Origin: Sipunculus nudus
Lineage: Eukaryota; Annelida; Sipuncula; Golfingiida; Sipunculidae
Direction of reading: 5' to 3'
Assembly (NCBI GenBank): GCA_026874595.1
Contig: CM049312.1
Location: forward strand, 26,467,956 to 26,531,955
Length of the DNA: 64,000 bases
Of the stretch, positions 1 through 11,213 are shown in pieces (the stretch's first letter is position 1; each line of letters starts with the position of its first letter). The position numbers and the translations under genes are program-made. The notes under the pieces were generated by a model. That model ran no database searches. It saw nothing but the letters and a program-made list of their open reading frames with translations, and had not been told where the DNA came from.

Positions 1-87
1 ATAATTTTGCCAAGAGCTGATGTCTTAAATAGAGAACAAGCCGCCATGATTACATTAAGTGACCCACAGTCCTTTGCAACGATATTT

Positions 88-170
88 AGACTGGGAACCC
101 GCTCTGATCTTAACGCTGTTTGAACTGGAAAAAGCGGGCGATAATAGATGTCGGTGGCGGGTACCAGTCG
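88..170. mobile_element. Small inverted-repeat element, relative of the one at 60256
   Basis: The ends are imperfect inverted repeats: the left end reads AGACTGGGAACCCGC and the right end, reverse complemented, reads CGACTGGTACCCGC. The same end sequence bounds the 86-bp element at 60256-60341, so this looks like an older copy of the same non-autonomous family. I could not see a clean target-site duplication here. It has no coding capacity. Confidence 0.4.
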
Positions 171-692
171 ATCAACGTCCGCTCATTCCAAATTCCTGTA
201 TATTGTTATGTTTAAATCACCGCGGGCTTACAAGGATCGTTAGGGATTATATTTCATTAATATATTAAGGTAAGAACGTGGTAAAGTTGCCAGAAAGTCC
301 CATTAACTACCAAAGACACTAACGGATGCATTTTGGTGTGTATATTTAGTAGTTTTAAGAGTTTTTTTTGGTGCCTTCTGCCAGTGTCTACCATTTCACC
401 ATTACAAGGCCTAACTGTACAGGCCATTCCCACAACTGTGATCGTATCACAGTTGTGGATCCGCAACAACCAGTTCCAATGTCGGCATGTTTTCCGGGAT
501 TTGTTTATACAAAGGAGACAATATAAAAAGTTCTAGGCTTTAGGTTGCAAGAGCCATTTCTCCGACTACCGAATGATTAATAATAATGTCTTACCTGGCA
601 CGTAATTCGTATGAGACAAATAATCCAAAATATAGCAAGACAGTTCATAATGACTGCGATATAGTAAACAATGGTCAGGCGATACCAGTTGA

Positions 693-740
693 TGACGTCA
701 GTCAATACGACGTCATGCGTCATCGACTTTTGTGACGTCA
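693..740. promoter_or_regulatory. Cluster of CRE-like palindromes
   Basis: Two perfect TGACGTCA octamers lie at 693-700 and 733-740, with a third partial site (GACGTCA) at 709-715, all within 48 bp. TGACGTCA is the known binding palindrome of CREB/ATF family bZIP factors. No gene start was found next to the cluster, so a regulatory role is only possible, not shown. Confidence 0.35.
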
Positions 741-1277
741 TTATTATGTTGTAGGTAGCTCTCGTACCATGGGCATGGAAGACCTTCTGTGTAGGAGCGT
801 TTTAGGGGCTCATTATAAAAATAAGTTAAAAGGGCGGAGCATTTGGGCTGTGGTGGATAGGTCAATTGTGTAATTGTCTATGGAAATGCTAACCAACTAA
901 CTCTCATTCTGAGTGAACATGTACTCTATATTTATCCATTAAATGTACAAGTGGATGAAAAAGAAAAACGACGGTATGATGACAAAATTTTGACACGTCA
1001 TGAACTCAGATAAACGAATCATTTATAAAAGCCGATCATTTTTTTTTCTCTATGCTGCCTACTTACATTTGGCAGCCTACTGGGATTTATCAGGCTCAGT
1101 GATGCCAGGGGTTAAGACTAGGCACGACCTCTAAATGTGATACGTCAGGAACAATCGTAAGACGGTAGTGATGCCGGTGGTAAAGAACGACCGCGGAAGG
1201 AACATCGGTAGGAAATCTTGGATACCCGCAATTAGCAAGGTTTTGTATAATAGTTCCTGAACGTAAGTTGTAGCAGA

Positions 1278-1495
1278 CCATCGCGCGACCGTTTTACGAT
1301 GGTCTTACCCTGTCGCAACCAATAATATGCATCTACAACCAGCTATCGGTCATAAAGGTTGTCACAGGACAGTCGTTAGACTATGGCACGAACATATATG
1401 ACCAGTCACAAAACTGTCATTGATGGTCTAACGTTTGTCGTACGACAAGTCGCAAAACAGGTAGCATATAATCACTGATGGTCGTGCGATGTTCA
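1278..1495. repeat. Possible inverted-repeat element
   Basis: The segment begins with CATCGCGCGACC and ends with GGTCGTGCGATG, which pair with one mismatch, and several GATGGTC-type motifs occur between them. A second imperfect inverted pair (GTCAGGAAC near 1146 and GTTCCTGAAC near 1252) lies just before it. No target duplication was seen. This may be a degraded MITE or simply a locally repetitive region. Confidence 0.25.
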
Positions 1496-3416
1496 TGCTA
1501 ATGTGACCGCATCTGTTTTTTATGCCTAAAAGACACACACAGTCACAACGACCTCCTTTTGCGACCGTCGAGGTCGAATGTACGGAGAAAATGTAAGACA
1601 CTTTAATTATGCTGGGTTAACACCTAGCCAGGATTGTGCGATTCCGATGAGAACCAAGGATCGCATTAGATCTTCATGATCGTGGAAATTTTTATTGAAT
1701 ATTTTTTATCTTTTTTTACAATTTCATACACGTAAATATGATGCAATACGTTTTGTCAGGTTCCTGGACAAGATTTTATACGAACTAATAACCGAATCCT
1801 TACCATACTGTGAAGATTGGATACGATTCTATGGCTAATCCTTGCGATCTTATAAAAAAAGCGTGAAATGTCTAGGGGAATGAATAAAGAAGTCAGTGTT
1901 TTTTGTTAACAAATAATTATAATTTATTTTTTAAAAAGTCCTAACATTACAATAAACTAAATCAATACAATTTCACAGTATATGAATAAAATGTACAGTA
2001 CCGGAGTGTCCGGATCCTAGGCTTTGATTCTGGATACCACCACTGTCACAGCTCAATCTGAGCCCTTTAAACCCAATAATTCACGTTAATAGTAATAATC
2101 CAAAGGCAAAATGGAGACAGTCCGTATTAAATCTGCATTACGTCCGTTATATTTCTGACACCAGTGCCATTATCGGTAAGGTCCTAAAACTGACGAGAAG
2201 GTATCAACACTCTTAGTGCTCGCTGGTATTTTCCTTTCTGTCGGCTCTAAACACAGCCCCTAATGTATAGCTTCTCACCCTAAAATTCTAGAAATGGAAA
2301 ATTCCAAAAGAACAATACACACGCACATAAACAGAGTTGAAACATCTCGAACAAAGAACGCTGTGTCTCTACGCTCCAGACCCCACACGCGAGCCAGCGC
2401 CCAACAAGCCAGGTTCCCATAGCGACGAACTATGCCTGCGCTACACGAATCAGAATGTCAACAGACACTTGTAACACTCCTTCGCACAATTAAACAGACA
2501 CTTGTAACAGTATATTTTGCATTTCCACAGTTTGCCAAGTCACTCCACAGGCACTGAGGAAACATGGATATTTTTCTACGCTCAATTAGGTTTAGCCCGC
2601 TACGCTCCATAGCGCTCTTTCACGTTCTTCCACGTTCTTCCACGCTCTAACACGATCTGTTAAGATGCTCACGCTATATATGTATCTGAAACGATTAAAA
2701 AATATCGGCATAATCGTGGTAAAACTTTAAGCAGGTTCATAAATTTGGACTCAATCATAAAGATGTCTCGCGATCACGGAGATCCCTGGCGATCACCATC
2801 ATTTTAAGCTACGATCTGTCACGCTCTATAAGATGAGATGTGATTCTCATATGATTTTTAAATGAATGACCAAATCGTGGTTATCGTGGTCTGTAAATCC
2901 AGTATTATAAGTACTGCTGGTGTTATGTTCCTACCTCTATGCTGTAGTGTAAATGTCTTTATTTGCTCCAAATGAGCATTAGAAATGCTTTCTATTACTG
3001 TTCGATATTATATATTTTTTAAGTCTATTCATATAATTATGTCTCACTGAAAAGTTTTAACGCGCACCATAAACCCACTTTTATCAACCTCATATTTTCT
3101 TTGACGTAAATGAAAGCTTGATGTATATAAATATGATCGAAGGGGTTCAGAGTAAAACAAGTAAGCATTACGACGATTGATTTTATAAAAGCATCATTTG
3201 ACATATAGTCGATAATATTGGCCTTTTTATTGCTTTTTAGGGCGCGGATGGTCACTTCACTATATATTTCACTGTCACCACTGAAACAAATGTATATATG
3301 TAGCTAGATAACATCTGTGTTCTCAAATATCAGAGTAAACATGAGGGCCCTCCAAGACTCAAAACCATCGATTTCAATTTATTTTTTTTTTTTTCATCTT
3401 TTATCATTCAAGATGT

Positions 3417-3515
3417 CCAATACAGCTGATTTTCAAAAGGTTAAATCTGGGCGCAATATCAGTCCTAGGTCACAACTATGCAGCTGATATTTATTTTTTA
3501 CCTTGCCCTTATTGT
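3417..3515 (+). repeat. Dispersed repeat family, copy 1
   Basis: A segment reading roughly TTTTCAAAAGGTTAAATC, then GGGCGCAATAT, AGTCCTAGGTCAC and GCTGATATTTATT recurs with divergence at about 5066-5120, 39262-39330, 39405-39500 and 57693-57780. It is an interspersed repeat of unknown class. I saw no terminal repeats or coding sequence. Confidence 0.5.
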
Positions 3516-3815
3516 AGTCGATTGCCAATTATCGCACAGTTGCGGGCTTCGGGTTTAGAGGGCCTTGCAGGGATCGCTTGGCGATTGCATACATCTGTTT
3601 TAGTCTGATCTTTTAGCTTATTTCCAAGTGTTTAGTTGTGAAGCTGACTTAAGAAAAGGGCGTGCTTAACTTTTTTTTTTTTTTGGCCTTGATGGAGGTG
3701 TGCGGTCTTCTGAGTGCAATCTGATTTAGTAATGTGTTATTGTTATGGTCGGCCCGGCTTGGCAGTAAAACGCTAATTATGATATTCATTTACCTTTTCT
3801 CTCTATTGTCCCACA

Positions 3816-4250
3816 ACAAGAATAAGTTAAGACCTGACAGGCCGTCATTGATTATGTTTTCTATTAAATATGTAAAATAAGACATTACTTCATGCCTCGA
3901 TAGATGAGTGACTATCTGCGACGATCAAGGAACCCTACATTTGTTATATAATTTAACTATAATTTAATTTAAATTTTACTAAACAACAACGGAGCTGTTT
4001 TATTGCTAGCTGAAAATATTCGTTGTAAAAGGACAAACATTTGGAACTGTTACTTAATCTGGCCTCCTTAGTAGGGTTTGCGCTAGATCTCAAGTATAGC
4101 TATCGTGTTCTCACACAACAATAAATAGTTACGACCTGCAAAGCCGTCAGTAATTTTGTTTTCTACTAATTGATTACTTCATAACTAGATAGGTGAGCGA
4201 GTATCTACGACGGTCAAAAAACCCCACATTGGTTATATAATTTACCAGTA
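3816..4250 (+). repeat. Local direct repeat (two diverged copies)
   Basis: About 145 bp at 3816-3965 is repeated at about 4110-4250. Both copies share ACCTGNNAGCCGTCA, a TTTTCTA block, GAGTATCT/GACTATCT and a TTGGTTATATAATTTA-like end. Identity by eye is roughly three quarters. The two copies are separated by a different repeat whose partner lies at 4951-5068. Confidence 0.5.
3983..4105 (+). repeat. Local direct repeat, partner at 4951-5068
   Basis: A block containing TATTGCTAGC, GTTGTAAAAGGACAAACAT and TAGTAGGGTTTGCGCTAGAT occurs here and again at about 4951-5068 with only scattered differences. The strong match shows a fairly recent duplication or two copies of an interspersed element. There is no coding potential. 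Confidence 0.55.
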
Positions 4251-4950
4251 GTTGGTAGTACCTGTCATAGATGTAGCAATTAAGCCACGTAAGCACAGTT
4301 GACCTGTCTGCGACTCATATAAGCATTACCGCCAGCACAGTCTTCACTAAGAACCATGTACTGACGTACTATGGTCGGGATCCGGCTAACAGCTGTTTAA
4401 AGAATGACTTTCAATAATTATATTATTCTGTGTTTGCTCTTTATAATATATATTTTTGTCCATACAACGTCACCAAAAGCCCTGAAATTTGATACACAAA
4501 AATATTTGTTATAAATGTAAAAATAAATTTATAAATCCAACATAGGCGGTATAACTGTACCTTAACTAGAATACGTAATACAATGCCCGCCATTCATACT
4601 TGTTTGGATATCGGATATATAGGCAAATTATGGAATATCACGAACGCTTGCATGGACTACAAATAATGGTGGTCCTTATGCAGCATATTATGTGAAATTA
4701 TGCCGGGTCTGTTTGAATACAATTTAGAGGAATGGGCAATAGAGTACCTACCATGCGGGCTATATATCAGCTTATTAGCGTATCACTAATGCACCAAGAG
4801 CCACAGGAACTAGGACAGTATGTATTATTGCATGTCACTTAAATGCTGGTAATTATATGCATAAGACAAATGACTGTCATATAGCGCATGGGGTCTAAAA
4901 CTCTTTCACTATAGCAGACTCTTTGTTCTTTCTTTTTTAATTTTTAACTC

Positions 4951-5120
4951 ATCAACAACGGAACTGTATTTATTGCTAGCAGAAAATATGTGTTGTAAAA
5001 GGACAAACATTGGTACGGTTAGTTTTGCATCCATAGTAGGGTTTGCGCTAGATCTCCAATATAGCTTATTTTCAAAAGCTGAAATTTGGGCACAATATTA
5101 ATCTCAGGTCAAATATTTGC
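4951..5120 (+). repeat. Second copy of local repeat, followed by dispersed-family copy 2
   Basis: 4951-5068 matches 3983-4105. It runs directly into a copy of the dispersed family first seen at 3417 (TTTTCAAAAGCTGAAATTTG, then GGGCACAATATTAAT). The composite order suggests that the two segments may belong to one larger repeat unit. Confidence 0.45.
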
Positions 5121-5416
5121 ATCAGTGGTCTATTGGCGATTGTATACACTGAATTTCTATTTGTGGTTTACAGTGAGTTTTTTTTTTTATCCTTTAATGT
5201 AATTAATTTCAGACACCAAAAATCAGAGAAGTATATATCTCTTACTGCCATATATACTGTCTGATGGCCTATATTGATACAGGCATCAGACTTTCCACAT
5301 TTTGTGTAGTGAATTACGTGGAAGTTACATTTAGAAGCAGTGTCACGAGAAGGCTCCTGCCATTCTATCTCAACAGGGATTAAAAAATAATCAGAAATGA
5401 TTATTAAGAATCTATT

Positions 5417-5422
5417 TTTATT
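5417..5422 (-). terminator. Polyadenylation signal of gene A
   Basis: AATAAA on the minus strand, just beyond the end of the repeat array. It sits 55 bp past the vestigial C-terminal motif at about 5477, matching gene B, where AATAAA lies 56 bp past the real stop. From the present stop at 6259 the 3' UTR would be about 840 nt and made of coding-type repeat, which suggests that the stop is recent. Confidence 0.55.
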
Positions 5423-5479
5423 GCTTTCTTACTCAAAAGAAGCTAAGATACCTTGCACTGTTTCAGGAAATATCAGTCA

Positions 5480-6258
5480 GAGAAGGTTAAGGAAGCCAAT
5501 AACATCCCTTTGCCTTTGCCGTTATCCAATGAGCCTGGTCTCCTTTTGCCTTTGCCTTATTCCCATGAGTCTGGTCCGCCTTTGCCTTTACCGAATTCCC
5601 ATGAGTCTGGTCGGCCTTTCCCTTTGACTTTGCCGTATTCCCATGAGTCTGGCCGGCTTTTGCCTTTGCCGTAATCCCATGAGTCTGGTCCGCCTTTGCC
5701 TTTCCCTTTCCCTTTGCCGAATTCCAATGAGTCTGGCCCGCCTTTGCCTTTGCCTTTTCCGTAATCCCATGAGTCTGGTCCGCCGTTGCCTTTGCCTTTA
5801 CCGTATTCCCATGAGTCTGGTCCGCCTTTCCCTTTGCCTTTGAAGTATTCCCATGAGTCTGGTCGGCCTTTGCCTTTGCCGTAATCCCATGAGTCTGGTC
5901 CGCCTTTGCCTTTGCCTTTGCCGAAATCCCATGAGTCTGGTCCGCCTTTGCCTTTGTCTTTGCCGTAATCCCATGAGCCTGGTCCGCCTTTGTCTTTGCC
6001 TTTGCCGAAATCCCATGAGTCTGGCCCGCCTTTGCCTTTGCCGTAATCCCATGAGTCTGGTCCGCCTTTGCCTTTGCCTTTGCCGTATTCCAATGAGTTT
6101 GGCCCGCCTTTGCCTTTGCCGTATTCCCATGAGTCTGGTCCGCCTCTGCCTTTGCCGTATTCCCATGAGTCTGGTCCGCCTTTGCCTTTGCCGTATTCCC
6201 ATGAGTCTGGCCCGCCTTTGCCTTTACCGTATTCCCATAAGTCTGGCCCGCCTTTGCC
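5480..6258 (-). repeat. Untranslated continuation of the gene A coding minisatellite
   Basis: About 19 further units of the 36-bp (30 to 48 bp variants) array that encodes the tail of gene A. They follow the in-frame TAA at 6259-6261 and stay in the same frame, without another stop, to TAA at 5557-5559. Both stops arise where the tyrosine codon TAC of a unit reads TAA. After 5557 the frame is lost relative to the old C-terminal motif near 5477-5500, which resembles the end of gene B (DVxGFLxLL). Other frames and the opposite strand are also open here only because the repeat contains few stop triplets. Confidence 0.8.
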
Positions 6259-6857
6259 TTAATCCCATGAGCCTGGTCCGCCTTTGCCTTTGCCGTATTC
6301 CCATGAGTCTGGTCCGCCTTTGTCTTTACTGTATTCCCATGAGTCTGGTCCACCTTTGCCTTTGCCGTATTCCCATGAGTCTGGTCCGCCTTTTCCTTTG
6401 CCGTTATCCCATGAGTCTGGTCCGCCTTTCCCTTTTCCCGGAATGTCACATCCCGAGCCTTCAATGAAAATTTTCTCATCTGTAACATCCGCCGAGCGTC
6501 GGGGCCTACCTTTGCCTTTGCCGTTATCCCAAGAGTCTGGTCCGCCTTTGCCTTTGCCATAATTCCAAGAGTCTGGTCTACCTTTGCCTTTGCCGTAATC
6601 CGAAGTGTCTGGTCCGCCTTTGCCTTTGCCGTATTCCCATGAGTCTGGTCCGCCTTTTCCTTTGCCTTTGCCGTATTCCCATGAGCCTGGTCCGCCTTTG
6701 CCTTTGCCGTAATTCAATGAGCCTGGTCCGCCTTTGCCTTTGCCGTATTCCCATGAGTCTGGTCCGCCTTTGCCTTTGCCGTATTCCCATGAGTCTGGTC
6801 CGCCTTTCCCTTTTCCCGGAATTGCACATCCCCAGTCTTCTATGAAAATTTTCTCAT
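6259..6857 (-). CDS. Gene A exon 9 (repeat tail and stop)
   Basis: The acceptor is TTTACAG at 6858 on, and the first bases complete a Tyr codon split after exon 8. The exon opens with [14 protein letters not shown], then runs into [16 protein letters not shown] units with Lys-Gly pairs added in 6-bp steps. About 126 residues in, the sequence RRSADV is followed by [15 protein letters not shown], a second copy of the exon start that keeps an AG acceptor (exon position 6479). The stop is TAA at 6259-6261. The tail carries one cysteine per exon start and many Lys, Gly and Tyr/Trp residues. Confidence 0.8.
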
Positions 6858-7251
6858 CTGTAAAGATACAAGTATGTGAAACATGTAGAAATTTATGCTC
6901 AGTTTTTTTTTTAAGATATTGTATATTTGTTCTTTATAAACATTTAAAAAATGATAAAATATAAAAAAAAAATAAAAGCATTTGTGCGCACAAACAAATG
7001 TGATTTATTGCACACCGTTACAAAATTGACATACTTCCCATCATGAACATATCCGATATGAAGCCAGATACTCACATTCAGCAACTTTCCTGCAATAACG
7101 ACCTATTCTTGCATTTTGAATCTTCCAACCCTCGTCCAAGACCCAGCGCAGCTTTGGTATAAACTCAACACAAGCGGGATGATCCTGGAGCGTCTCCCGG
7201 AAGCACTCCTGCCTCTTATCCTTATCAGCAAGCCACCTGTGTAAAATAGAT

Positions 7252-7326
<75 letters not shown>

Positions 7327-10300
7327 TATTTATAAACCAGATACCACTTGTGAACAATAAAAGCGTTTACCCCTGACACAGTTATCAGTAACATAAATAT
7401 GACCCCGGTTTTGATAAGGTTGTTTTCTCAAGTGACTGATAATATAGGAGAGGGCTGTGTATAGTTAATCAGCTCAAACAGGAATATAACACCTGATAAT
7501 AAAATTGAGACTAATTTTAACAGAAACCTTGACCGTTCGAAAGAAAAAAAGAAAAGGTCGGTCACAGGAAAGAGAAGTTTGAATCCTATTTTAGCTTATT
7601 CAGTGACTGTCCTGACTGGTATATCCAGGTTTTTACAGGAGAATAACCTAAGTAAAATAGTCCAAAAACCCTCGTAACATGATAAATAATGTAGATGGCG
7701 CCAGGAAATTCACTGATCAGTATATAAATTTCAACATATAAATATATTATGAGCAATATTATTTTTACGAATCAGCCAAGCATCAGCTGAGACAAGCCAA
7801 CTCGGACTCGGTCTTGGACTCGAGGGTTCTTGGTCATGTCTTGTACTCGGTCTCGGAGGGAAGGACTCGAGATATCAATTTCGTGTCCAGTAGAATTTTT
7901 TTTTTTCAAACACTCGAATTTGGAGGAATCGGACTCGAGTGACCTGGACTTGGACTTGGACTCGAGTAGCCTTGACTTGGACTTGGACTTGAGTGGCCTG
8001 GACTTGGACTCAAGTGGCTTGGACATGGACTAGAGAGGCCTGAACTTGGACTTGCACTCGATTGGCCTGTACTTGGACTTGGACTCGATTGACCTGGACT
8101 TGGATTTGGACTCGAGTGGCCTTGACGTGGACTCGAGTGGCCTGGCCTTGGACTTGAACTCGAGTGGCTTGGACATGGACTAAAGAGGCCTGGACTTGGC
8201 CTTGGACTCGAGCGGCCTGGCCTTGGATTTGGACTCGAGTGGCCTTGACTTGGACTCGAGTGGCCTGGCCTTGGACTTGGACTCGAGTGGCCTTGACTTG
8301 GACTTGGAATCGAGTGGCCATGACTTGGACTCGAGTGGCCATGACTTGGACTCGAGTGGCATGGACTTCAACTAGGAATCGAGTAGCTTGGACTTCGACT
8401 ATGACTCGGGTGGCCTGAACTGAGACTCGAGTGGCTTGGGCTTGGACATGGACTCGAGTGGCCTTGACTTGCACTCGAGTGACCTGGACTTGGACTTGGA
8501 CTCGACTGGCCTGGACTTGGACTCGATTGGCCTGGACTTGGACTTGCAATCGAGTGGCCTGGACTTGGACTCGAGTGGTCTTGACTTGGACTTGGACTCG
8601 AGTGGCCTGGTCTTAGACTCGAGTGGCCTGGACTTGGACTCGGGTGGCCTTGACTTGAACTTGGACTCGAGTGGCCTGGTCTTGGACTCGAGTTGCATGG
8701 ACTTGTACTTGGAATCGAGTAGCTTGGACTTGGACTATGATTCGGGTGGCCTGGACTTGGACTCGAGTGACCTGGGCTTGGACTTGGACTCGAGTGGGCT
8801 TGAGTTGGAGTTGCACTCGAGTGGCCCGGCCTTGGACTTGGACTCGAGTGGCCTGGACTTGAACTCGAGTGGCCCGGACTAGGACTCGAGTGGCCGTGAC
8901 TTGGACTTGGACTCGAGTGGCCTGGTCTTGGAGTCGAGTGGCCTGGACTTGGACTCGGGTGGCCTTGACTTGGACTTGGACTCGAGTGGCCTGGTCTTGG
9001 ACTCGAGTTGCATGGACTTGTACTTTGATTCGAGTAGCTTGGACTAGGACTATGGCCTGGCCTTGGATTTGGTCTCGTGTGGCCTTGACTTGGACTCGAG
9101 TGGCCTTGACTTGGACTTGCAATCGAGTGTCCTGGACTTGGACCTGCTCTCGAGTCGCCTGGACTTTGATTTGAGTGGCCTGGTCTTGGACTCGAGTTGC
9201 ATGGGCTTGGACTTGGAATGAGTAGCTTGGACTTGGACTATGACTCGGATGGCCTGGACTTGGACTGGAGTGGCCTGGGCTTGGACTTGGACTCGAGTGG
9301 CCTTGTCTTGGACTTGCACTCGAGTGGCCTGGAACTGGACTTGCTCTCGAGTGGCCTGGACTGCTTGCACTCGAGAAGCCTGGACTTGGACTTGCACTCG
9401 AGTGGCCTGAACGTGGACTTGCGCCCGGACTCGGATAGTAGGGACTCGACTAAATCCCTCAGTAGTCCCAAAATCATTATTACCTGCATATGCCGTTGAC
9501 GCCTTTGTAGCTCTGCAGACAGAGCCTTGGAGTAAGAATAGGACAATCTGGAATTTAAATGTTTCATATAACATCCATATAAATGAAAAGAACCATATAA
9601 AAACTGAAACATAAAGTAAACAGGTATTGCATTAATCGGTAGTGCATGAATCAAATGTCTTTAGTATTTTTTCTAATCTATAAGAGCTGGCAACGTTTAG
9701 GTCATCTTTTCCCTGCACAAAATACTCATGTATAAGCTTTTACATCCCTTATGCTTGAATCTGATATCGAGTGTCAATATTAATAAAATCAGAATGCATG
9801 AACAAATATGAAAATATATGGTACATATTGTCACAGACTGAATTGTCAACCTCATTATCGTCACTTATGTTCTGTTTTCTAAAGGGAGTTCTAAAACGTC
9901 ACTTCATCTGAACTAGATAACAAGATATATATTGGTGTTATCTTTAAAATACCGGTGCAGTTCTAAATTGCCAGATTTATCAACAGATGAAAATACTTAG
10001 TGTAAGATATCTGTTATCATGGTTAAGACATAATGCCCACCCGTGCAGAATGTACTCGCCAGGCCACTCAGCAAAGTACCAAACTTGTTATACACATCAT
10101 CATACATGCTACACCCGGTCAAGTCCAGCTGTCCTGAAGTCCACTCTTCTCCACAGCGAACTGCCTCAGCCAGCTCGGCTCTGCCAGTAGTAAAGTCAGT
10201 ATGCCATCAGTAGTCTAACGTGTTTATAATGTAAATCTGTTTATATAATCTGTTTATTTTCAGTGATGGGGGAAACAAACTTGCATGACAAATTTTCAAT

Positions 10301-11153
10301 TTGCTCAGGGGCGTCAATATATGGGGGATGGGAGGGATATATCCTTCCACTTTTTGGCAAGAGGGAGGGGTGGGGGCAATGTAATCACCCCCCCCCCCCA
10401 TCCGACTATTCAGATAACAATATTTATATATTTCAAATGAAATATATAAATAAATGGAAATAATCACTCACCATGAAATATGGTTTTAGAAACCTAGTTT
10501 AGAATACTCGAAACATAATCAATACCTTATTTTGTAAAACCTTATACTAAAGTGTAATATTGCTGAAATATGATTAGATATCATATAATATATTTGGAAA
10601 TTAAACTGGTACACACACAAACAAAAATATATATGTGAGTGTATGTGTGATGTGTGTCGGCGAGTCATCCAAACACCATGGAAGATAAATCGACGTCACT
10701 AAATTTGCTGACATTCCGATTAAGTTCTTGATTAAGCGCATTTACCACGAAACAATTTAGACTTTTGAATATTAGAGCATATATATTTATTTACTAACAT
10801 ACCTGTGTTCATGTTCACTATTTTAAATATCAAGACTTGTTATAATGATAATTTCGTTTTTATAAATAACTTTATGAAATAAAATAAAACCACCGGCACT
10901 TGCTACGAAGGGAATTGTCCAAGCGACATAGATTTGTTATGGGTGCCACAAAAGCTTGCTCACTTGCTGTTTTCATTACATTGTACGCCCTCGAAGGTAT
11001 CGTAGTCAATCAACACTTTCACGATCAATTTTCCGCACTGCTGACCCCTAGCGGAGCAGGTGCCTGGGTTCTCTTCTAAAAATAAAAATTAATTATCTGT
11101 TGGACATTTCATAAGCTATCATATAATGCCGAAAAAACTTCAATTATAACATG

Positions 11154-11213
<60 letters not shown>

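Larger units (their letters stand above)
1..5380. other. Downstream flank of gene A, no gene seen
   Basis: This stretch lies 3' of gene A on the minus strand. I found no exon with convincing splice signals or homology to the cluster, and the open frames are all under 80 codons with no recognisable domain. It contains several dispersed and local repeats listed separately, short homopolymer runs, and a group of CRE-like sites near 700. It is probably intergenic. Confidence 0.6.

Noticed and set aside
5643..6845. Forward-strand frames rich in Leu-Cys or Pro-Leu-Ser
   Set aside because: They are shadows of the reverse-strand coding array of gene A.
8010..9499. Long open frames of 84-179 codons on both strands (Asp-Leu-Ser or Lys-Ser-Arg-Pro repeats)
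   Set aside because: They come from the intronic minisatellite whose units are multiples of three bases. Supported exons 7 and 8 of gene A lie on either side, and there is no start, splice or domain support.
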